NCBI GenBank assembly: GCA_008360975.2
Contig: VLJF02000873.1
Span: 22,743 to 86,742 of the forward strand
Direction: 5' to 3'
From: Lichenostomus cassidix
Taxonomy: Eukaryota > Chordata > Aves > Passeriformes > Meliphagidae
Length of the DNA stretch: 64,000 bases
The position numbers were made by a program, and so were the translations under genes. Under the pieces are notes generated by a model. The model was not told the origin of the DNA. It ran no database searches and worked only from the letters and a program-made list of their open reading frames with translations. How positions within the stretch are numbered: the stretch's first letter is position 1; every line of letters starts with the position of its first letter. Below, in pieces: positions 44,286-56,200 of the stretch.

Positions 44286-47200
44286 CACACAACACAGACA
44301 ATAAATAAGGGAGGGAAGGGGTGATCCCAAAATTTTTGGGGGCTGAGGGGGAGAATCTGCTGATTTTGGGGGATTTTTCCCAATTTTGGGGGGATTTTCC
44401 CTGAATTTTAGGGGATTTTTCCCTAATTCTGGGGGATTTTCCCCCAATTTCGGGGTGATTTCTCCAGGATTTTTTGGGGTATTTTAACCTGATTTTGGGA
44501 GAATTTCTCCCAGATTTTTGGGGGATTTTCCTCCAGTTTTTGGGGGAATTTCTCTCCAATTTCATGGGATTTTTTCCTCATTTTTTCAGGGATTTTGCTC
44601 CGATTTCTGGGTGATTTCTCTCCCATTTGTAGGTAATTTCTGCCCAATTTTTGAGGAATTTCTCCCAGACTTTTTGGGGGAGTTTTGCTAATTTTTTCAG
44701 GATGTTTCTCCCAAATTCTGGGCGACTTCTCTCCAATTTTTGGGGTGATTTCTGCCGTTTTTTAGGGGATTTCTCCCAGATTTTGGGGGGGAATTTCTTC
44801 CATTTCTAAAGGGATTTCTCCCAGATTTTTGGGGTTTTTCTCTCCAATTTTCAGGACTTTTCTCCCCCATTTTTAAGCAATTTCCCCTCAATGTTCAGCA
44901 CATTTCTCTCCACATTTTTGGGTATTTCTCCTCAATTTTCGGGGTGTTTCTCTCCAATTTCTTCCCAGTTTTCAGGGCAATTTCTCCCTAATTTTTGGAG
45001 CAATTTCTCTCCAATTTTTTGGATCGATTTCCCCAATTTTCAGGGCAATTTCTCTCCAATTTTTGGAGCAATTTCTCTTCAAATTTTAAGCAATTTCCCC
45101 TCAATTTTCAGGGTGATTTCCCCCAAATTTCAGGCAATTTCTCCCCATTTCTCAGGATGTTTTTAGGGTGTTTTTGGGTGGATTTCCCCCAAATTTTAAG
45201 CAATTTCTCCCCAATTTTCAGGCTGCTCCACCCTGTTTTTCAGGATGGTTTTGGGTCGATTTCCCTTAATTTTCAGGACATTTCCCCCCATTTTCCAGAG
45301 CAATTTCTCCCCAAATTTCAGGGCAATTCCCCCTCATTTTTTAGGATGTTTTCAGGACGTTTTTGGGTCGATTTCCCCCATTTTTTGGGTCGATTTCCCC
45401 CAAATTTCAGAGCAACTTCTCCCCAATTTTCAGGTTGATTTCCCCCAAATTTCAGGTTATCCCCCCCCATTTCTCAGAGTATTTTTGGGTCAAATTCCCC
45501 CATTTTTTAGGTCAATTTCCCCCATTTTTTAGGTTGACTTACCCCAGTTTTTGGGGCGATTTCCCCCAAATTTCAGGCAATTTCTCCCCCATTTCTCAGG
45601 GTATTTTTGGGTCAAATTCCCCCATTTTTTAGGTCGATTTCCCCCATTTTTGGGTCAAATTCCCCCATTTTTTAGGTCAATTTGCCCCAAATTTCAGGCA
45701 ATTTCTCTCCAAATTTCAGGCTACCCCCCCATTTTCCAGGGTATTTTTGGGTCAATTTCCCCCATTTTTTAGGTCGATTTTACCCATTTTTCAGGGTGAT
45801 TTCCCCCAAATTTCAGGGCAATTCCCCCCCATTTCTCAGGGTATTTTTGGGTGGATTTTCCCCAATTTTGGGCAGTGTTCTCACTCCCCCAGGGGCACGG
45901 GCAGAGGTGGCCCTCGGGGATCATCAAACCCATCCATGGGCTGAAGCCCCAGCAGGACAGAAATCCCAATTTTTGGGGTGATTTCTCTCCAATTTTTCAG
46001 CAATTTCTCCCCAAATTTCAGGTTATTCCCCCCCATTTTTTCAGGGTATTTTTGGGTCAATTTCTCCCATTTTTTAGGTTAATTTCCCCCAGTTTTTAGG
46101 TTGACTTCCCCCAGTTTTTGGGGCGATTTCCCCCAAATTTCAGACAATTTCTCCCCCATTTTTCAGGATGTTTTTGGGTCAATTTCCCCCATTTTTTAGG
46201 TCAATTTCTCCCATTTTTTAGGTTGATATCCCCCATTTTTTGGGTTGATTTCCCCCATTTTTTAGGTCGATTTCCCCCATTTTTGGGTCAAATTCCCCCA
46301 TTTTTTAGGTCAATTTGCCCCAAATTTCAGGCAATTTCTCTCCAAATTTCAGGCTATCGCCCCCATTTTTCAGGGTATTTTTGGGTCAAATTCCCCCATT
46401 TTTTAGGTCGATTTTACCCATTTTTTAGGTTGACTTCCCCCAGTTTTCGGGGCGATTTCCCCCAAATTTCAGGCAATTTCTCCCCCATTTTTCAGGATGT
46501 TTTTGGGTCAATTTCCCCCATTTTTTAGGTCAATTTCCCCCATTTTTTAGGTCAAATTCCCCCATTTTTCAGGGCGATCTCCCCCAAATTTCAGGGCAAT
46601 TCCCCCCCAATTTTCAGGGTATTTTTGGGTGGATTTTCCTCATTTTTTGGGTGGATTTTCCCCAATTTTGGGCAGTGTTCTCACTCCCCCAGGGGCACGG
46701 GCAGAGGTGGTCCTCGAGGGTCATCAAAATGATCCAATGGGCTGCAGCCCCAGCAGGACAGAAATCCCAATTTTTGGGGTGATTTCTCTCCAATTTTTCA
46801 GCAATTTCTCCCCAAATTTCAAGTTATTCCCCCCCATTTTTTCAGGGTATTTTTGGGTCAATTTCTCCCATTTTTTAGGTCCATTTCCCCCATTTTTCAG
46901 GCTGTTCCCTCCCAATTTTCAGGTTGATTTCCCCCAAATTTCAGGCAATTTCTCCCCAAATTTCAGGTTATCCTCCCCCATTTTTCAGGATGTTTTCAGG
47001 GTATTTTTGGGTGGATTTCCCCCAATTTAGGGCAGTGTTCTCACTCCCCCAGGGGCACGGGCAGAGGTGGCCCTCGGGGATCATCGAATCGATCCATGGG
47101 CTGAAGCCCCAGCAGGACAGAAATCCCCTTTTTGGGGTGATTTCCCCCATTTTTGGGGCAATTTCTCTCCAATTTTTTTCAGCAATTTCTCTCCAAATTT

Positions 47201-50200
47201 TTCCCCAACATTTCACATTTTTCCCCCATTTTCAGGGTATTTTTGGGTCAAATTCCCCCATTTTCAGGTTGATTTCCCCCAAATTTCAGGGCAATTCCCC
47301 CCCATTTCTCAGGGTATTTTTGGGTGGATTTCCCCCAATTTTGGGCAGTGTTCTCACTCCCCCAGGGGCACGGGCAGAGGAGGCCCTCGAGGATCATCGA
47401 ATCGATCCATGGGCTGCAGCCCCAGCAGGACAGAAATCCCCAGCAGGAAACCCCAGAGCAGCAGCGAGCAGGAGATCAAACCCATCCACCCCCCCGCCGT
47501 GAAGAACGTGGAACAGTCCGAGGCTGCGCCGAACACTGCGCCGGACACGTTGAATCCCTGGATCTGGGGGGGGAAAAGTAAAAATAAAAATTAAAATTAA
47601 ATGTAGTTTAAAATCAGAAATGTAATTAAAAACTCTGCCGGACACGTTGAATCCCTGGATCTGGGGGGGAAAAATAAAATAAAATTAAAATTATTAAATG
47701 TATTTTAAAATTAGAAATATAGTCAGAGTTATCAGAGAAAATTGTAAAAATGTAAAAATTAAAAAACTCCACTGGACACGTTGAATCCCTGGATCTGGGG
47801 GGGAAAAATAAAAATTAAAATTAAAATTCTATGTATTTTAAAATTAGAAATATTATTAAAATTATTAGAAGAAATTATAGAAATATGAAGTGTAAAAAAC
47901 TCCGCCGGAGACGTTGAATCCCTGGATCTGGGGGAAAAATAAATAAAATAAAAATTATTAAATGTATTTTAAAATTAGAAATATAGTCAGAGTTATCACA
48001 GAAAATTGTAGAAATGTAAAAATTAAAATTCTGCCAGACATGTTGAATCCTTGGATCTGGGGGAAACAAAACCAAAAAGTTATAAATATTAAATGTATTT
48101 TCAAATAAAATATATTATTAGAATTACTAGAAGAAATTATAGAAATGTAAAAATTAAAAAACTCTGCCAGAGACGTTAAAATCCTTGGATCTGGGGGAAA
48201 ATAAAAATAAATTATAAATATTAAATGTATTTTAAAATAAAAAATATTATTAGGATTATTAGAAAAATTGTAGAAATATACAAATTAAAGAAATGTAAAA
48301 AACTCCACGGGCGTTGAACCCTTGGATCTGGAAATAAAATAAATTAAAATTAAATATGTTTTAAAATAAAAATATATTATTAGAATTAATAAAAAACTCT
48401 GCCGGAGACATTGAACCCTTGGATCTGGGGGGACAAAAATAAAAAATAATTAAAATTAAATACAGTTTAAAATCAGAAATGTAATTAAAAACTCAGCCGG
48501 ACACATTAAATCCTTGGATCTGGGGGGGAAAAATAAAATAAATTATAAATATTAAATGTATTTTAAAATAAAAATAGAATTATTAGAAGAAATTATAGAA
48601 ATATGAAGTGTAAAAACTCCGCCGGAGACGTTGAATCCCTGGATCTGGGGGAAATAAAATAAAATAAAATAAAATTAAAATTATTAAATGTATTTTAAAA
48701 ATTAGAAATATAGTCAGAGTTATCAGAGAAAATTGTAAAAATGTAAATTAAAAACTCCACTGGACACGTTGAATCCCTGGATCTGGGGGAAAATAAAATT
48801 AAAATTAAAATTATATGTATTTTAAAATTAGAAATATTATTAGAATTATTAGAAGAAATTATAGAAATATGAAGTGTAAAAACTCTGCCGGAGACGTTGA
48901 ACCCTTGGATCTGGGGGAAAATAAAATTAAAATTAAAATTAAATGTAGTTTAAAATAAAATATATTATTAGAATTATGAAAAGAAATTATAGAAATATAA
49001 AGTGTAAAAACTCTGCCGGAGACATTGAATCCCTGGATCTGGGGAAATGGGAAAAAAATATACATATATTTTTAATGAAATATTTAATAAATATTTTAAT
49101 AAAAACTAAATATATTTGAAAATAAAGAGTATTATTATAATTAGAGTTATCAGAAAAATTGTAGAAATGTAAAAATTAAAAAACTCTACAGGAGACGTTG
49201 AACCCTTGGATCTGGGGGGAAAATAAAATAAAATTAAAATTATTAAATGTATTTTAAAATAAAATATATTATTCCAATTATTGGAAGAAATTACAGAAAT
49301 ATAAAATTAAAGAACTAGAAAAAACTCCGCCGGAGACGTTAAATCCCTGGATCTGGGGGGGAATAAAATAAAATAAAATTGAAATTAAATATGTTTTTAA
49401 ATAAAATATATTATTAGAATTAATAAAAAACTCTACAGGACACGTTGAACCCTTGGATCTGGGGGGAAAAATAAAAATTAATTATAAATATTAAATATAG
49501 TTTAAAATCAGAAATGTAATTAAAAACTCCACTGGACACGTTGAACCCTTGGATCTGGGGGGGAAATAAAATAAATTATATAAATTAAATGTGTTTTTAA
49601 ACAAAAAATATTGTTAGAATTATTAGAAAAAATTGTAGAAATGTAAAAATTAAAAAACTCTGCCGGAGACGTTGAATCCCTGGATCTGGGGGGGAAATAA
49701 AATAAAATAAAATTAAAATTAAACAGGTTTTAAAATTAGAAATACAATTAGAGTTATCAGAAAAATTGTAGAAATGTAAAAATTAAAAACTCTGCCGGAC
49801 ACGTTGAATCCCTGGATCTGGGGGAAAATTAAAAATAAATTATAAATATTAAATGTGTTTTAAAATAAAAAATATTGTTAGAATTATTAGAAAAATTAAA
49901 GAAATGTAAAAAACTCCACTGGACACGTTGAACCCTTGGATCTGGGGGGGAACAAAAATAAAATAAATTAAAATTAAATGTATTTTAAAATTAGAAATAT
50001 TATTAGAATTATTAGAAGAAATTATAGAAATATAAAGTGTAAAAAACTCCACTGGACACGTTGAATCCTTGGATCTGGGGGGAGAAAATAAAAAATTATA
50101 AATATTAAATGTATTTTAAAAAAAAAAAAATTATTAAAAACTCCACTGGACACATTGAACCCTTGGATCTGGGGAGGGGCAAATGGCAAAAAACATCAAA

Positions 50201-53200
50201 ATTATTTTTTAAAAAATATACGAATTATAAACAAAATTACAGAACAAATAACATGCTAAAATAAACAGAATTTTAAATTACAAACTATTAGTAAAATGAG
50301 AATTACCTGCAGCTCTTTGGTCTCCCTCCAGCATTTTTGGGTTTCCCACCCAATATTTTCCATTTCCCTCATAATATTTCTGGTTTTTCACCAACATTCC
50401 ATTTTTTTCCCCAAAATTTCAAGTTTTTCCCCCAATATTTCAGTTTTTTCCCCAATATTTCATTCTTCCCCACAATATTTCATTTTTTTTCCCCCAAGAT
50501 TTCAGGTTTTTCCCCCAATAATTTGGGATTTTCCCCAAATATTTTAAATTTTTTCCCCAATATTTTCAGGTTTTCCACCCAATAGTTTTCCTTTCTCCCA
50601 AACATCTTTGGGGTTTTCCCCCAATATTTCCATTTTTCCCCCAACATTTCAGATTTTTTCACCAATATTTCATTTCCCCCCCAATATTTTGGGGTTTTTC
50701 CCAATATTTTCAAGTTTTTCCCCAATATTTTTGGGTTTCTCACCCAATATTTATCAGTTTCCTCCCATACACTCTGGGTTTTCCCCAATATTTCGGGTTT
50801 TTTCCTCAATATTTCATTTTTCTTCCCCAATATTTGGGTTACCTGCACCCCTCAATGGGATTTTTCTCCATATTTTTGGGATTTCCTTCCAAATTATAGG
50901 GTTTTTCCCCCAATATTTCAGGTTTTCCCCCAATATTTAATTTTTTCCCCAATATTTCATTTTTTTCCCCAATATTTCAGATTTTCCCCCAAGATTTTTG
51001 GTTTTTCCCCAGTATTTTGTATTTTCCCCCAATATTTCGAGTTTTTTCCCCAATATTTCAGATTTTTTCCCCAATATTTCATTTTTTCCCCAATATTTTT
51101 GGGATTTTTCCCCAATATTTTCAAGTTTTTCCCCAATATTTTTGGGTTTCTCACCCAATATTTTTCAGTTTCCTCCCATACATTTCAGGTTTTCCCCCAA
51201 TATTTCGGTTTTTCCCCCAATATTTCATTTTTTCCCCCAATATCCCATATTTTCCCCCAACATTTTGGGGTTTTTCCCCATTTTTCGGTTACCTGCAGCC
51301 CCTCAATGGGATTTTCCCCCAATATTTTGGGTTTTTCCCCCAATATTTCATGTTTTCCCCAATACTTCATATTTTCCCCCAACATCTTGTTTTTTCCCCA
51401 ATATCCCATATTTTCCCCCAATATTTTGGGATTTTCCCCCAATATCATGTATTTTCCCCCAATATTTCACATTTTTCCCGCAATATTTTGGGGTTTTCCC
51501 CAATATTTCACATTTTTCCCCCAACGTTTCAGACTTTTTTCCCCAATATTTTGGGGTTTTCCCCCAATATTCCATATTTTCCCCCAATATTTCATTTTTC
51601 CCCCAATATTTCACATTTTCCCCCAATATTTTCAAGTTTCCCCCAATATTTTTGGGTTTCCCACCCAGTATTTTCCACTTCCCCCATAACATTTCGGGTG
51701 TTTTCCTGCAGTATTTCAGGTTTTTCCCCAACATTTCAGCTTTTTCCCCAATATTTCATTTTTATTCCCCAATATCCCCTATTTCCCCCCAATATTTTGG
51801 GATTTTTCCCCAGTATTTCAGGTTTTTCCCCCAATATTTCCCATTTTTCCCCCAATATTTTGGGTTTTTCCCCCAATATTTCACATTTTTCCCCCAATAT
51901 CCCCTATTTTGCCCCAATATTTCATTTTTTTCCCCCAACATTTCAGGTTTTTCCCCAATATTTCAGGTTTTTTCCCCCAATATCTCCATATTTTCCCCAA
52001 CATTTCAGGTTTTCCCCCAATATTCCATTTTTTCCCCCAATATCCTGTATTTTTCCCCCAATATTTCACATTTTTCCCCCAATATCCCATATTTTCCCCA
52101 ATATTTTGGGGTTTTTCCCCATTTTTCGGTTACCTGCAGCCCCTCAATGGGATTTTCCCCCAATATTTCAGGTTTTTCCCCCAATATTTTGGGTTTTTCC
52201 CCCAATATTCACATTTTTCCCCAATATTTCAGGCTTTTTCCCCAATATCCCGTATTTTCCCCCAATATTTCGGGATTTTTCCCCAATATTTCAGGTTTTT
52301 CCCCAACATTTCATTTTTTCCCCAATATTTCATTTTTCCCCCAATATTTCAGGTTTTTTCCCCAATATCCCATATTTTCTCCCAATATTTTGGGGTTTTC
52401 TCCCAACATTTCACGTTTTTCCCCAATATTTCAGGTTTTTCCAGTTTTTCCCCAACATTCTGTAATTTCCCCAATATTTTGGGTTTTTCCCCCAATACTT
52501 CATTTTTTCCCCCCAATATTTCACATTTTCCCCCCATATTTCATTTTTTCCCCAACATTTCAGGTTTTTCCCCCAAAATTCCATTTTTTCCCCCAATATC
52601 CTGTATTTTCCCCCAATATTTTGGGGTTTTCCCCAACATTTCACATTTTTCCCCCAATATTTTGGGATTGTCCACATTATTTCAGATTTTTTCCCCAACA
52701 TTTCATTTCTTTCCCCCAATATTTCACATTTTCCCCCAATATTTCATATTTTTCCCCAACATTTCAATATTTTTCCCCCAATATTTCCGGTTATTCCCTC
52801 AATATTTGGGATTTTCCCCCAATATTTTGGTTTTTTTCCCCAATATTTCAGTTTTTTTCCCCAATTTTTGTTTACCTGCAGCCCCTCAGTGGGATTTCCC
52901 CCAATATTTCACATTTTTCCCCCAACATTTCAGGTTTTTCCTCCATTATTTTTGGTTTTTCCCCAACATTTTGGGTTTTTCCCCAATATTTCCCATTTTT
53001 CCCTCAATATTTCAGGATTTTTCCCCAACATTCTGTAATTTCCCCCAATATTTCAGGTTTTTTCACATTTTTTCCCCAATATTTCACATTTCCCCCCAAC
53101 ATTTTGGGATTTCTCCCAAATATTTTGGGTTTTTTCCCCAATACTTCCCATTTTTCCCCCAATATTTTGGGGTTTTCCCCCAATATTTCATATTTTTCCC

Positions 53201-56200
53201 CCAATATTTCCCATTTTTTCCCCAATATTTCCATTTTTGCCCCCAATATCCTCTTTTTTCCCCCAATATTTCAGGTTTTTTCACATTTTTTCCCCAATAT
53301 TTCACATTTCCCCCAACATTTTGGGATTTTTGGGGTTTTACCTGCAGCCCCAGGATCTTCACCCTCCAGCTGTTTGCTCTCTCTGCTGGGGAGGGGCAGC
53401 AGCCCCCCAGGCTCTTTGGTTTCCCCAATATTTTGGGTTTTTCCCCCAATATTTTCCATTTCCCCCATAACATTTCGGGTTTTTCCCCCAATATTTCACA
53501 TTTTTTCCCCAACATTTCATTTTTTTCCCCCAACATTCCACATTTTTCCCCCAATATCCCATATTTTCCCCAATATTTCACATTTTCCCCCAATATCCCA
53601 TATTTTCCCCAATATTTTGGGGTTTTTCCCCCCAACATCATGTATTTTCCCCCAATATTTCACTTTTTTTCCCCAAAATTTCACATTTTTCCCCAATATT
53701 TCACATTTTCCCCCAACATTTCAGGTTTTTTCCCCATTTTTCGGTTACCTGCAGCCCCTCAGTGGGATTTTCCCCCCAATATCCCATATTTTCCCCCAAC
53801 ATTTCAGGTTTTTTCCCCATTTTTTGGTTACCTGCAGCCCCAGGATCTTCACCCTCCAGCTGTTTGCCCTCTCTGCTGGGGGAGGGGCAGCAGCCCCCCA
53901 GGCTCTTTGGTTTCCCCAATATTTTGGGTTTTTCCCCCCAATATTTCACGTTTTTTCCCCAACATTTCATTTTTTTCCCCCAAAATTTCACATTTTTCCC
54001 CCAATATTTTGGGTTTTCCCTCCAATATTTCACATTTTTCCCCCAATATTTTGGGTTTTTCCCCCAATATCATGTATTTTCCCCCAATATTTCACATTTT
54101 TCCCCAACATTTCAGGTTTTTCCTCCATTATTTCAAGTTTTTTCCCCAATATTTCACTTTTTTTCCCCAATATCCCCTATTTTCCCCCAATATTTTGGGA
54201 TATTTTCGGTTACCTGCAGCCCCAGGATCTTCACCCTCCAGCTGTTTGCCCTCTCCAGGGGGGGGAGGGGCAGCAGCCCCCCAGGGCTCTCCAGCTGTGC
54301 ACAGCTCCAGCCCAGGGGGGAGGGGGCAGCAGCCCCTGGGACCCCAAAGCGGGCAGCAGGATTGTCCCCAAGGGTCACCCTGAGCTCCTCCAGCCAGAAC
54401 CAGTGGCGAGCAGAGACGGGGAACCAGGAGAGACGCAGCAGGAAACTGGGAAAATTAACCAAAAATGGGATTTCTGACCCGAAAAATGGAATTTCTGACC
54501 CAAAAAATGGAATTTCTGACCCAAAAAATGGAACTTCTGACCCAAAAAATGGAATTTCTGACCCAAAAAACCCCCAAATGACCCCAAAAAAACCCAAAAA
54601 TTAACCAAAAAACTGAATTTCTGACCCGAAAAACCCCCAAATGACCCCAAAAGACCCCAAAAATTAACCAAAAATGGAATTTCTGACCCAAAAAATGGAA
54701 TTTCTGACCCAAAAAATGGAACTTCTGACCCAAAAAATGGAATTTCTGACCCAAAAAATGGAACTTCTGACCCAAAAAATGGAATTTCTGACCCAAAAAA
54801 CCCCCAAACGTAACCCCAAGACAGGAAACCAGGAGAGACGGAGCAGGAAGCTGGGAAAATTAACCAAAAATGGGATTTCTGACCGGAAAAAATGGAATTT
54901 CTGACCCAAAAAATGGAATTTCTGACCCAAAAAATGGAATTTCTGACCCAAAAAATGGAATTTCTGACCCAAAAAACCCCCAAATGACCCCAAAAAAACC
55001 CAAAAATTAACCAAAAAACTGAATTTCTGACCCGAAAAACCCCAAAATGACCCCAAAATACCCCAAAAATTAACCAAAAAATGGAATTTCTGACCCAAAA
55101 AACCCCCAAAAGTAACCCCAAGACAGGAAACCAGGAGAGACGGAGCAGGAAGCTGGGAAAATGGGGAGAAAATGGGATTTTGGGTGGGAAAAATGGGATT
55201 TTGGGTGGGAAAAATGGGATTTTGGGTGGGAAAAATGGGATTTTTGGGGGGAAAAATGGGGTTTTTGGGTGGGAAAAATTGGATTTTTGGGGGGAAAAAA
55301 TGGGATTTTGGGTGGGAAAAATAAAGAAAAATAAAGCAAAAAAAAAAAAAGGAATTTCTGACCCAAAAAACTGCAGAAAGTGAGATTCCCAACTCAAAAA
55401 ACCACAAAAAGTGAATTTCCTGCCCCAGAAAAGCCCAAAATGACTCAAAAAAGGGAGATTTCCCAACCCAAAAAACCTCCAAACAGCCCCAAGAAGTGGA
55501 ATTCCCAACCCAAAATAACCCTGAGACAGGAACCAGGAGAGATGGAGGAGGAAACTGGAGAGAGAGGGGAAAATGGGATTTTAGTGGGAAAAATAGAGAA
55601 ATAAAGCAAAAAAAAAGGAATTTCTAAGCCAAAAAACCCCAAAAACCCCAAAAAACCCAAAAATCAACAAAAAAAATGGAATTTCTGACCCAGAAAACCC
55701 TAAAATGACCCCAAAAAGTGAGATTTCTGACACAAAAAAAACCCCAAAAGTGAATTTCGTGCCCCAGAAAAGCCCAAATGATAGCAAAATTCAAAATCCC
55801 CGTCCCAAAAAATGCAAAAAGTGAAATTCCCAACCCAAAAAACACAAAATAACCCTGAGACTGAGAACCAGGAGAGACGGAGCAGGAAACTGGAGAGAGA
55901 GGGAAAAAATGAAAAATTGACCAAAAAATGGAATTTTTGACCCGAAAAACCCCAAAATGACCCAAAAAACCCCAAAAATTAACCAAAAAATGGAATTTCT
56001 GACCCAAAAATCCCCAAAAAAACCAAAAAATCAACCAAAAAAAGGAATTTCTGACCCAAAAAACCCCAATATGACCCCAGAAAATGAGATTCTTTACTCA
56101 AAAAAACCCAAAAAGTGAAGTTCCTGCTTCAAAAAACCCAAAATAACCCTGAGACAGAGAACCAGGAGAGACAGAGGAGGAAACTGGAGAGAGAGGGGAA

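Noticed and set aside
50998..54477. A 1159-codon plus-strand open frame with [16 protein letters not shown] repeats, plus 824- and 482-codon frames overlapping it
   Set aside because: All three frames are open because the 20-24 bp CCCAATATTT unit lacks stop codons. The frames overlap each other and run into the antisense ATP6AP1 exon. No start context, splice logic or homology was seen.
54375..55508. 377-codon minus-strand frame rich in FWVRNSIF repeats ending in exon text
   Set aside because: Its end overlaps the true penultimate ATP6AP1 exon in frame, but the upstream part is intron repeat. The AATTTTCCCAG acceptor and homology define the exon start at 54445.
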